Positions 1 to 5,846 of a stretch of 5,846 nt of DNA are shown here, one piece after another. A model generated the notes under the pieces. The model was not told the DNA's origin. It worked only from the letters and a program-made list of their open reading frames with translations, and made no database searches. The DNA is taken from positions 1 to 5,846 of the forward strand of contig DATLFO010000270.1 in assembly GCA_035541035.1 (NCBI GenBank), given 5' to 3'. Within the stretch, counting starts at the first letter, position 1. Each line of letters opens with the position of its first letter. The position numbers were made by a program, and so were the translations under genes. This DNA comes from DASWHR01 sp035541035. GTDB taxonomy: Bacteria > Actinomycetota > AC-67.

Positions 1-47
1 TTCTGTGCTTGATCGCAATGGCCGTCGCCGGCGGCGGTGCCCGCGCG
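1..47 (+). other. Signal peptide remnant of the metalloprotease
   Basis: The first visible codons encode LCLIAMAVAGGG followed by ARA and AGSF. This is the hydrophobic core and an A-x-A type signal peptidase I site, with cleavage probably after A13 (base 47) or A14. The positively charged n-region must lie upstream of the window. The Cys before the hydrophobic run is not in a good lipobox, so a lipoprotein is less likely. Confidence 0.7.
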
Positions 48-2960
48 GCGGGCTCCTTCGAAGGAATCTTCCAGTACGTCCACGGGGACAGCCCGGATTT
101 CGCCTCGCCCGGCCAGCACGCCTTCATGCTCACCACATCCGACGGCTCGACGCACGATCTCGCGCCGCTGCCCGGTGCATTCGACGTTGGCCCCGACGAC
201 TTGCAGGGTGAGACCGTCCGCGTCCAGGGCTATCGCGATCCGAAGGGCACCATCCACGCGTCCGACGTCTCGCCCACGGATCAGGGATTCTCCCCGGCCG
301 ATGAGTCGCCGATCACCGGCTCGACGCCTTGGGCGGTGTTGCTTTGCAAATACTCGAACATTTCTGCCGAGACGAACCCGCTCTCGTATTACACGGCCTT
401 GATGGACAACAACTTCCCGCGGTTGGACCACTACTGGCGCGCGCAGTCCTACAACGCGATCAATCTGATCGGAACGCAGGCGCACGGATGGTTCACCCTG
501 CCGCAAACGGAGAGCTACTACACCAACCCCGCGAACTCCAACAGCACCAACCTTACGAACCTCGCGCAGGACTGCACCAACGCGGCCAACCCGACCGTGA
601 ACTTCGCGCCGATGACCGGCATCATCGTCATGGTCAACGGCGCGGTGACCGGAGGGGCCGGCGGCTGGGGCGGTGGACGCCACCTGACGCTGGACGGAGT
701 CACCAAAGTCTGGCCGTTCGCCTGGATGCCCTCCAGCGGACACTGGTCGGGCGTGGTCGCACACGAGATGGGTCACGGCTACGGGTTGCCGCACTCGTCG
801 GCCCAGCCCTATCCCTCAGGAGGCGACTACCAGTCCGACTGGGACGTCATGTCCAGCGGCTTCTGGAATGTCGGAGCGACCTACGCTCCGTACAGCTCGG
901 CCGGTACCGGCACGATCGCCTATCACAAGGACAAGCTCGGCTGGGTCTCGGCGACGCGCAAGTTCACGCCGGCATCGGGTTCGGCGACCACGATCACGTT
1001 GTGGCCGCTGGGCAACGCGGCGCCGCCGGGTTCGCAGCATCTGATGGCACAGATCCCGATCGGCGCCACGTCGCGCTTCTACACGGTCGAGGCGCGGCGC
1101 AAGCTTCCCGCCCCCAACTACGACGGCGGCGTGCCAGCCGACGGCGTCGTCATCCATGAGGTCGATTCGACGCGCTCGGCGGACGCCCTGGTGGTAGACC
1201 TCGACGGCGTCTACAACCAGTTTCCCGACCCGGGGGAGATCTGGCTGCCGGGCGAGACGTTCGTGGACTCCGCCAACGGCGTCAGCGTCGAGATCTTGAC
1301 CTCCAACGCAGACGGCTCGTTCGATGTGCGCATCGGCTTGAACGTGGCGGCCGTCATCGCCCAGCACACCGGAACCGACACGACCGTGACCGAGGACGGC
1401 GCGACGGACACCTACACGGTCAGGCTGAACTCGCAGCCAACCGCGAACGTGACCGTGACGGCGGTGCATTCGGGGGGTCAGGTGTCCCTGTCCGGGCCGC
1501 TGACGTTCACCAGCGCGAACTGGGCGACGCCGCAATCGGTGACGGTCACCGCGGTGGACGACACCACAGCGGAAACCTCGCCGCACACGGCACTGGTCAC
1601 CCACGACGCCACGAGCCCCGATCCGCTCTACAACGGAACCGGCCTGGCGCCGCTGACGGTCAACATCTTGGACAACGAGCCGGTCGCCTCGGTCAGCCCC
1701 GCGACGATCGCGTTCGGCAACGTCGAGGTCGGCACCCAGAGCCCTTCGCAGACGATCACGGTGACCAACGCCGGCCAAGGCACGCTCGCCATCGGAGCGG
1801 TCGCGATCACCGGCACCAATGCCGGCGACTTCCAGAAGACGTCGGACACGTGCTCGGGCTCATCGCGAGCCGCAGGGCAATCGTGCACGATCGGCGTCGC
1901 GCTCACACCGTCCACCACTGGCCTGCGAAGCGCGTCGGTCACGATCCCGCACAACGCCGGGGGCTCATCGACGGTGTCGCTGGGCGGCAACGGCGTGCAG
2001 GCCGCCGCGTCGCTCACGCCGACGTCGATGTCGTTCGGCTCCGCCACGGTCGGCCAGCAGACCGGCTCGCAGACCGCGACACTGACCAACACCGGCACCG
2101 CGACCTTGACGCTGTCCACCTCGTTCGCCGGGATCAACCCGAGCGACTTCCTGCGCGTCGGCGGCACCTGCGGCTCCTCGCTCGGCGCCGGAGGCTCCTG
2201 CACGATCCTGGTCGCGTTCAAGCCGACCGCGCCGGGCTCGCGCTCGGCCTCGCTGCTGGTGACATCCAACGCGCCCGGCTCGCCACACGCGGTCGCGCTC
2301 AGCGGCACCGGCGTCGCCGCGCCGACGCTGAGCTTGAACCGCACCACGGTGGCGTTCGGCAACGTCGAACAGGGTTTCACCTCGCCGCCGCAGAGCATCA
2401 TCGTCACCAACACCGGAGGCGCCACGCTGAACATCGGCACGATCACGATCAGCGGGGCCTTCGCGTCGGCGTTCATCAAGTCGAGCGACACCTGCTCGAA
2501 CGCCGCGGTCGCGCCCAGCACATCGTGCACCATCGGTGTCTCGTTCCGGCCTGCGGCGCTCGGTGGCCACAATGCAACGTTGACGATCCCATCGAACGCG
2601 GCCGGCAGCCCGCACACGGTCGCGCTGTCCGGCCTGGGAGTGGACACGATCAAACCCCTGTCGGCCTTTACGACCACGCCGGGGTCGATCAAGGTTGCCG
2701 GCCTGGACCGGGTCGAGGGTGGGACGACCGACGCTGGATCGGGCGTCAGCCGTGTGATGGTCTACTTCACCGATCTGCTGGGCCGCACCACGCAGACGCT
2801 CGCCTCGCTGTCGTGCAACGCGGCCAAGACCAGTTGCACGTGGACTGCGCCGATCGCGCTGCTGCTGCTGCCCGGCATCTACTCGGTCAACGCACGGGCC
2901 ACCGATGTGGCCGGCAACGTCGAGACTCCCGGCCCGACGATCTCGATCATGGTGATGTAG
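1..2960 (+). CDS. Secreted metzincin-like zinc metalloprotease with Calx-beta-like, three ASH and Ig-like domains (5' partial)
   Basis: Predicted exported zinc endopeptidase; its substrate is unknown. Residues are numbered from the TTG at 9. Residues 1-13 are the end of a signal peptide and about 15-100 form a beta-rich, prodomain-like region. The catalytic domain spans about 103-445: HEMGHGYGLPH at 252-262 gives zinc ligands H252, H256 and H262 with catalytic E253, and WDVMS at 278-282 supplies the Met-turn (M281). C113 and C189 could form a disulfide. A Calx-beta-like domain (449-557), three ASH repeats (559-878) and an Ig-like domain (879-983) follow. The layout before the active site, with a dHYWraqSYn stretch, recalls M6 and M11 peptidases, but the third His fits M11/metzincins better, so the family is left open. 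The frame is open to the window edge (first full codon at 3) and a start at 9 or 18 would leave too short a signal peptide, so the true start lies upstream. No LPXTG motif or C-terminal membrane anchor is visible, so the product is probably released. The protease call is firm; the exact family is not. Confidence 0.9.
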   Translation, partial: LCLIAMAVAGGGARAAGSFEGIFQYVHGDSPDFASPGQHAFMLTTSDGSTHDLAPLPGAFDVGPDDLQGETVRVQGYRDPKGTIHASDVSPTDQGFSPADESPITGSTPWAVLLCKYSNISAETNPLSYYTALMDNNFPRLDHYWRAQSYNAINLIGTQAHGWFTLPQTESYYTNPANSNSTNLTNLAQDCTNAANPTVNFAPMTGIIVMVNGAVTGGAGGWGGGRHLTLDGVTKVWPFAWMPSSGHWSGVVAHEMGHGYGLPHSSAQPYPSGGDYQSDWDVMSSGFWNVGATYAPYSSAGTGTIAYHKDKLGWVSATRKFTPASGSATTITLWPLGNAAPPGSQHLMAQIPIGATSRFYTVEARRKLPAPNYDGGVPADGVVIHEVDSTRSADALVVDLDGVYNQFPDPGEIWLPGETFVDSANGVSVEILTSNADGSFDVRIGLNVAAVIAQHTGTDTTVTEDGATDTYTVRLNSQPTANVTVTAVHSGGQVSLSGPLTFTSANWATPQSVTVTAVDDTTAETSPHTALVTHDATSPDPLYNGTGLAPLTVNILDNEPVASVSPATIAFGNVEVGTQSPSQTITVTNAGQGTLAIGAVAITGTNAGDFQKTSDTCSGSSRAAGQSCTIGVALTPSTTGLRSASVTIPHNAGGSSTVSLGGNGVQAAASLTPTSMSFGSATVGQQTGSQTATLTNTGTATLTLSTSFAGINPSDFLRVGGTCGSSLGAGGSCTILVAFKPTAPGSRSASLLVTSNAPGSPHAVALSGTGVAAPTLSLNRTTVAFGNVEQGFTSPPQSIIVTNTGGATLNIGTITISGAFASAFIKSSDTCSNAAVAPSTSCTIGVSFRPAALGGHNATLTIPSNAAGSPHTVALSGLGVDTIKPLSAFTTTPGSIKVAGLDRVEGGTTDAGSGVSRVMVYFTDLLGRTTQTLASLSCNAAKTSCTWTAPIALLLLPGIYSVNARATDVAGNVETPGPTISIMVM
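1353..1679 (+). other. Calx-beta-like domain coding segment
   Basis: Residues about 449-557 show the pattern of Calx-beta-like extracellular repeats: a VTEDG..DTYTVRLNSQPTA opening, a central LTFTSANWATPQSVTVTAVDD stretch read in two parts (LTFTSANW and PQSVTVTAVDD), and a closing LTVNILDNE strand rich in Asp. It links the catalytic domain to the ASH repeats. Acidic residues in this fold may bind calcium, but binding cannot be judged from sequence alone. Confidence 0.7.
1683..2642 (+). repeat. Three tandem ASH / choice-of-anchor D repeats inside the metalloprotease gene
   Basis: Three units of about 105 residues lie head to tail: about 1683-2000, 2007-2315 and 2325-2642. Each begins with a pattern like (S)PxxxxFGxxxVG, runs through xxVTNxGxxTLxI, has a Cys pair and a CTIxVxFxP strand, and ends in VxLxGxGV. 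The Cys pairs are C615/C626, C721/C731 and C829/C840, spaced to form one disulfide per unit outside the cell. Units 1 and 3 resemble each other more than unit 2: both have the FGNVE and SDTCS motifs, and they share a 17-base identical run (1710-1726 and 2352-2368). This suggests duplication within the gene. Such immunoglobulin-like units usually act as spacers or adhesion modules; that role is inferred. Confidence 0.85.
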
Positions 2961-2978
2961 CGGACCACCGCAGCATCC

Positions 2979-3015
2979 AACGGCCGCCGGACCCGACCGG
3001 GTGCGGCGGCCGTTT
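2979..3015 (+). terminator. Probable intrinsic terminator after the metalloprotease gene
   Basis: An inverted repeat begins 19 bases after the TAG stop. AACGGCCGCCG (2979-2989) pairs with CGGCGGCCGTT (3004-3014) over 11 bp. After one G-G mismatch come four more pairs, ACCC (2991-2994) with GGGT (2999-3002), around a GACC loop. The hairpin is followed by only a short T run (3013-3015), as is usual in GC-rich genomes. It separates the protease transcript from the next operon. Confidence 0.7.
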
Positions 3016-3028
3016 CGCGTCCGGACCG

Positions 3029-3034
3029 TAGAAT
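3029..3034 (+). promoter_or_regulatory. Candidate -10 box for a leaderless operon transcript
   Basis: TAGAAT fits the TANNNT -10 pattern common in actinobacteria and ends six bases before the GTG start at 3041. Transcription from it would begin at or next to the start codon and give a leaderless mRNA. That agrees with the lack of any Shine-Dalgarno sequence upstream of 3041. No convincing -35 box is seen about 17 bases further upstream. The TAG within this box is also an in-frame stop that sets the upstream limit of the gene. Confidence 0.45.
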
Positions 3035-3040
3035 GCGGCC

Positions 3041-3478
3041 GTGGCCGAGCCGTCCAGCGTCGAAACCATCCGCGCCGCTGTCGACGCGATCCTTCCGGGT
3101 GACGGCACCCTGCCGTCGGGGGGGTCGCTCGGCATCGAGCGGCACGTGGTCGATCTGGCCGACGGCTACCTGACCGGCTTCGCCGACATGATCGCGGCGT
3201 TGCTCAACGCCTATGCGACCGAACGAGGGGCCACCGCGTTCGCGGACCTGGACGCGACCGGGCGTATCGAGGTCCTGCGCGCGATGGCATCCGAAGACGT
3301 GCAGGATCTGCGCGACGCCGCGGATGCGGTCTTCGTGTTCGCCTACGGCGGCATGTACTCGGAGTGGGCCGGCTACGACCGCGCGGCCGGCACGCTACAA
3401 CCGCCGCAAGCGTGGCAACGAACCGGCTATCACGGCCCGAGCGACGGCCATCCGAGCTATCGGGAGGCGGCCCCGTGA
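3041..3478 (+). CDS. Gluconate 2-dehydrogenase subunit 3-like small subunit
   Basis: This 145-residue protein resembles the gluconate 2-dehydrogenase subunit 3 family, small partners of FAD-dependent GMC dehydrogenases. It has an N-terminal VDAILPGDG (14-22) leading to GIERHVVDLAD (31-41), a helical middle with an ATGRIEVLRAM stretch (72-82), and a C-terminal FAYGGMYSEWAGYD (100-113). The gene directly precedes and overlaps the GMC oxidoreductase gene by four bases, the usual order for such pairs, so the two products probably form a complex in which this subunit aids folding or stability of the catalytic subunit (inferred). The GTG at 3041 is the first possible start after an in-frame TAG at 3029. 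No twin-arginine or Sec signal is present, although many relatives carry a Tat signal here, so the protein should remain in the cytoplasm. It has no Cys residues and no cofactor motif of its own. Confidence 0.8.
   Translation: MAEPSSVETIRAAVDAILPGDGTLPSGGSLGIERHVVDLADGYLTGFADMIAALLNAYATERGATAFADLDATGRIEVLRAMASEDVQDLRDAADAVFVFAYGGMYSEWAGYDRAAGTLQPPQAWQRTGYHGPSDGHPSYREAAP
3462..3467 (+). promoter_or_regulatory. Ribosome binding site that sets the GMC oxidoreductase start
   Basis: GGGAGG lies seven bases before the GTG at 3475, inside the end of the preceding gene. It is the best Shine-Dalgarno match in the window. It supports the start at 3475 over in-frame starts further upstream, such as the GTG at 3364, which would overlap the previous gene by more than 100 bases. 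Confidence 0.75.
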
Positions 3479-5073
3479 CCGACGTGCTCATAGTCGGCGC
3501 AGGCGGCGGTGGTCCGGTGGTCGCCAAGGAGCTGGCCGAGCGCGGCCTGACCGTGCGGATGCTCGAGGCCGGGCCGTGGCTGGATCCTTCGAAAGACTTC
3601 TCGCGTCTGGAAGACGACATGAACGGAATCGTGCACGGGCGCCTGCGCTGGGGACCGTCGGACCGCACGCGTGCACCGTGGAGGCGCCGCCGCGACGGGG
3701 CGGGCCTGATCCTGCAAGCCGCCGGGGTCGGCGGCACCACGCTGCACTACAACGCCATCGCGCCGCGCGCCTATCCGCAGTCGTTCGCGTCGGATTGGCC
3801 GTTCGGATACGACGAGATGATCCCGTGGTACGAACGCGTGGAAGCGTTCTTGCCGGTCGTGCAGGTCTCGGATCTGGCGACCAAAGATCAGGTTTTCGCC
3901 GACGGCTGCGAGGCCGCCGGGCTGAAGCGCAGCGACGAACGCGACTGCGATACGGCGGTGTGGCGACCCACCTTCAACGCCATCCTGCCGATCGCGACGA
4001 TGAAGCCGGGCGCGCCGCTGCGCTATCCGGAGGTGGACGGCTGCACCATGTGCGGCCACTGCCTGCAGGGCTGCCCGAATCCGGTGGGGGCGCCACTCGA
4101 ACGCAAGGCCAAACGCGCGACCAACGTCTCCTACGTGCCGGCAGCCGTCGCGACGGGCAACTGCACGGTCGTGCCCGACGCGTTCGCCACCGCGGTCCTG
4201 TTCGAGCGCGACCAGGACGGGCGCGCGCGAGCGCGCGGCGTGCGGTGGCGCGACACGATCACCGGCGAAATCTTCGAGGAGGACGTCTCAGTGGTCGTGC
4301 TGGCGGGCGGCTCCGTGGAATCGCCGCGGCTGTGGCTCAACAGCGGGCTTCCGAACTCCAACGACGCCGTCGGCCGGTACTTCACGATGCACCTGCAGGA
4401 TCTGGTCACCGGCTTCTTCGATCGCGAGATCCACCCGGATGTCGGACAGGTGACGATGGCGCGGGCGGACTTCCCGGGCATCGGGACGTTCTGGGCGCAG
4501 GGCTATGGGCCGCAAGCATTCGCGGCCGCGCTGGCCGGCATCGGTCGCGGCTTCTGGGACGACCCGGTCGCGGCTCCTTTCGATCTGAAAGGACGCTTCC
4601 ACGGCAAAGAGGCGATGCGGCTGATCGCGGAATACCACCGGTCGCTCACAATCGTGATCTCAACTGACGACGAGGCGGTCTCGTCGAACCGGGTGACGCT
4701 CGATCCGGACTGGCCGGCCGACGAAAACGGCCGCGTGCCGCTGGTCACGTACCACCCGACCGCGGAGTCGCGGCGCCGTCAGGATTGGCTGGCCGCGAAA
4801 GCCGCCGAGGTGCTGCGCGCCGCCGGCGCGACGCGTGTGCACCGAACCGACCCGGGCGTGTTCATCACGCATCTGATGAGCACGATGCGCATCGGCTCGG
4901 ATCCGGCGACGAGCGTTTTCGATCCGTCCGGCGAGTCGCACGAAGTCGAGCGCCTGTTCATCGGCGACTGCGCGGCGCTGCCCAACAGCCTCGGCGGACC
5001 GAACCCGACGCTGACCGCGCAGGCGCTGGCCGCGCGCACGGCGTCACGGATCGCGGATCGCTACTTCTCGTGA
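3475..5073 (+). CDS. FAD-dependent GMC family oxidoreductase (dehydrogenase catalytic subunit) with ferredoxin-like Cys motif
   Basis: This 532-residue flavoprotein probably oxidises an alcohol, polyol, sugar or sugar acid with FAD; the substrate is not identifiable. The N-terminus DVLIVGAGGGGPVVAKEL has the Rossmann GxGxxG (G8, G10, G13), with E31 in LEAG for the adenosine ribose. AGVGGTTLHYN (83-93) is a GMC FAD-binding stretch and AGGSVESPRLWLNSG (277-291) approximates the second GMC signature. The C-terminal domain has HLMSTMRIGSDP (H466) and GGPNPTLT (N510), matching the GMC His and His/Asn active-site positions; the usual G of HxxGT is S469. C190, C193, C196 and C200 form CxxCxxCxxxCP, which could bind an Fe-S cluster; related GMC proteins carry a similar Cys-rich stretch. 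No signal peptide is seen. The GTG start overlaps the subunit 3-like gene by GTGA, so translation is probably coupled. Gluconate or sorbitol-type dehydrogenase is plausible, but a specific name is not justified. Confidence 0.9.
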   Translation: MTDVLIVGAGGGGPVVAKELAERGLTVRMLEAGPWLDPSKDFSRLEDDMNGIVHGRLRWGPSDRTRAPWRRRRDGAGLILQAAGVGGTTLHYNAIAPRAYPQSFASDWPFGYDEMIPWYERVEAFLPVVQVSDLATKDQVFADGCEAAGLKRSDERDCDTAVWRPTFNAILPIATMKPGAPLRYPEVDGCTMCGHCLQGCPNPVGAPLERKAKRATNVSYVPAAVATGNCTVVPDAFATAVLFERDQDGRARARGVRWRDTITGEIFEEDVSVVVLAGGSVESPRLWLNSGLPNSNDAVGRYFTMHLQDLVTGFFDREIHPDVGQVTMARADFPGIGTFWAQGYGPQAFAAALAGIGRGFWDDPVAAPFDLKGRFHGKEAMRLIAEYHRSLTIVISTDDEAVSSNRVTLDPDWPADENGRVPLVTYHPTAESRRRQDWLAAKAAEVLRAAGATRVHRTDPGVFITHLMSTMRIGSDPATSVFDPSGESHEVERLFIGDCAALPNSLGGPNPTLTAQALAARTASRIADRYFS

Positions 5074-5570
5074 AAGAGGTCGTCATCCGTCCACTGCGCG
5101 ACGGCGAGATCCCGGCGGTTACCGCGCTGCTGCACCGCGCCTACCGGCGGTTGGCCGAGCAAGGATTGCACTTCGTGGCGGCGCATCAGGACGACGACAC
5201 GACACGCAAGCGCATCCGAGGCGGGACCTGCCTGGTCGCAGAGCAAAACGCTGTCATCGTCGGCACGATCACCTATCTTCCGCCCGGCGAGAAGGGCGGC
5301 TGCGAATGGTACGACCGGCCCGATGTCGCCGAATTCGAACAGTACGCGGTCGAGCCCTCGCTCCAAGGAAGCGGCATCGGACAGCGCTTGTTGGACGAGG
5401 CCGAGCGGATGGCGCGCGCCGACGGCGCCGCCGAGATGGCCTGCGACACGGCCGCTCCGGCGACCGGCCTGATCGCGATGTACCTGGCCCGGGGCTACCG
5501 CCGGGTGCAGCCGGTGGACTGGCGTCCCTTCACGAACTACGAAAGCGTCGTCCTCTCCAAGCGCCTGTAG
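5070..5570 (+). CDS. GNAT family N-acetyltransferase
   Basis: This 166-residue single-domain GNAT protein should transfer an acetyl group from acetyl-CoA to an amine; the acceptor is unknown. It opens with VVIRPLRDGEIPAVTALL, the usual first strand and helix. The core strand CLVAEQNAVIVGTITYL follows at about 54-70. Motif A is QYAVEPSLQGSGIGQRLL (91-108), with the pyrophosphate-binding QGSGIG at 99-104. Near the C-terminus LIAMYLARGYRRV (134-146) is motif B, and the chain ends in a TNYESVVLSKRL strand, a conserved ending in one GNAT subgroup. GTG at 5070 is chosen because it gives a complete GNAT fold and overlaps the GMC stop by GTGA; longer in-frame starts would run deep into the GMC gene. 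No strong Shine-Dalgarno precedes it, so translation probably relies on coupling. Its place in the operon hints at a metabolic link to the dehydrogenase, but this could be chance. Confidence 0.88.
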   Translation: MKEVVIRPLRDGEIPAVTALLHRAYRRLAEQGLHFVAAHQDDDTTRKRIRGGTCLVAEQNAVIVGTITYLPPGEKGGCEWYDRPDVAEFEQYAVEPSLQGSGIGQRLLDEAERMARADGAAEMACDTAAPATGLIAMYLARGYRRVQPVDWRPFTNYESVVLSKRL

Positions 5571-5582
5571 CCGGCGCTTCCT

Positions 5583-5606
5583 TGTGCGGTATGCATCCAC
5601 CGCATG
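5583..5606. terminator. Weak hairpin between convergent genes, possible bidirectional terminator
   Basis: TGCGGT (5585-5590) and ACCGCA (5599-5604) form a six-pair stem around the loop ATGCATCC, with two possible G-T pairs below it. The hairpin starts 13 bases after the GNAT stop and lies in the 61-base gap between two converging genes, where a shared terminator would be expected. No clear T run follows on either strand, so the call is tentative. Confidence 0.3.
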
Positions 5607-5631
5607 TTCAGGGTGTACAAGGACGCGGTCG

Positions 5632-5846
5632 TTAGCGCGGCAGGCGGACGGTTCCACGCGGCGAACCGCGGCGTGCGGCCGGACTCAGTTCCGCCAGCCC
5701 TTCTGATTCCAGCTGCGTGAGGATCTCGACCAGCCAGTCGAGCGACCGTTCGTGGTGGTGCATCGCCGACGACAGCTCGCCCAGCGTCACGCCCTTGCCT
5801 GCGGCCGTCCGCAGCCGGTCGACGATGCCGCCGCGCGCCTGCCGGC
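5632..5846 (-). CDS. mutY: Probable C-terminal end of MutY-like A/G-specific adenine glycosylase (5' partial)
   Basis: A minus-strand frame enters at the right window edge and stays open to a TAA whose complement is at 5632-5634, giving 70 residues. The visible tail begins RQARGGIVDRLRTAAGKGV, continues through TLGELSSAM, ERSLDWLVEILTQLESEGL and AELSP, and ends TVRLPR. The RQxRG...LR start, the ERxLxxLVxxLxxxGL helix and the final xVRLP strand match the winged-helix-like tail that follows the catalytic part of actinobacterial MutY proteins, enzymes that remove adenine mispaired with 8-oxoguanine. The catalytic HhH domain and Fe-S cysteines would lie beyond the window, so they cannot be checked. 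An unrelated winged-helix regulator is the main alternative. No in-window start codon is needed because the gene begins outside. Confidence 0.55.
   Translation of the reverse strand, partial: RQARGGIVDRLRTAAGKGVTLGELSSAMHHHERSLDWLVEILTQLESEGLAELSPAARRGSPRGTVRLPR

Noticed and set aside
816..2692. Long minus-strand open frames (816-1778, 1628-2692 and 1965-2615) opposite the metalloprotease gene
   Set aside because: They overlap one another and a clearly coding plus-strand gene. Their translations are biased (Arg- or Val/Pro-rich) without recognisable motifs, as expected of antisense frames in GC-rich DNA.
2858..2871. CTG triplet run coding for four Leu, possible microsatellite or membrane segment
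   Set aside because: It is only four or five units and lies in an Ig-like strand context (PIALLLLPGIYSV), too short for a membrane helix.
1850..3031. Plus-strand open frame of 393 codons overlapping the protease gene
   Set aside because: It is out of frame with well-supported ASH and Ig-like domains, is rich in Arg and His, and shows no domain.
3364..3474. Upstream extension of the GMC gene to an in-frame GTG at 3364
   Set aside because: It would lie wholly inside the preceding gene and add a sequence with no GMC similarity before the Rossmann strand. The ribosome site at 3462-3467 supports 3475.
4222..4240. Alternating GC run with a short inverted repeat
   Set aside because: The loop would be only two bases, and the run encodes RARAR within the GMC gene; biased codons explain it.
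3213..4667. Plus-strand open frame of 484 codons overlapping the subunit 3-like and GMC genes
   Set aside because: It is an Arg/Ala-rich shadow of two genes with clear family motifs in other frames.

Overview
The window is a GC-rich stretch, probably from an actinomycete. The signs are GTG starts on all three internal plus-strand genes, stop/start overlaps of the GTGA type, a likely leaderless gene behind a TANNNT-type -10 box, and an actinobacterial MutY-like C-terminus. The mix of extracellular beta-sandwich repeats with a GMC oxidoreductase/subunit-3 pair would suit the Thermoleophilia (Solirubrobacterales), but that placement is a guess. No rRNA, tRNA, mobile element or CRISPR array is visible. 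Genes cover almost all of the window; the two gaps between transcription units are about 80 and 60 bases.

Region 1 (1-2960, plus) is most of a large secreted zinc metalloprotease, cut only at its extreme 5' end inside the signal peptide. In order it has a signal peptide remnant, a small beta-rich N-terminal (prodomain-like) region, a catalytic domain with a complete HExxHxxGxxH site and a Met-turn, a Calx-beta-like domain, three tandem ASH-type (choice-of-anchor D) repeats each with a Cys pair, and a C-terminal Ig-like domain. A GC-rich hairpin followed by a short T run (about 2979-3015) probably ends its transcript.

Region 2 (3041-5570, plus) is a tight three-gene operon: a 145-residue gluconate 2-dehydrogenase subunit 3-like protein, a 532-residue FAD-dependent GMC oxidoreductase carrying a ferredoxin-like CxxCxxCxxxCP motif, and a 166-residue GNAT acetyltransferase. 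Both junctions overlap by four bases, so translation is probably coupled. The first two products likely form a dehydrogenase that oxidises an alcohol, polyol or sugar-type substrate. Neither has a visible Tat or Sec signal and no cytochrome c subunit is in the window, so the complex looks cytoplasmic, unlike the classical periplasmic three-subunit enzymes. The GNAT substrate is unknown.

Region 3 (5632-5846, minus) is the 3' end of a convergent gene whose 70 visible residues look like the C-terminal winged-helix tail of an actinobacterial MutY adenine glycosylase. The strongest candidates for something new are the metalloprotease architecture and the signal-less, Fe-S-motif-bearing GMC/subunit-3/GNAT operon. 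Neither is clearly a wholly new system.
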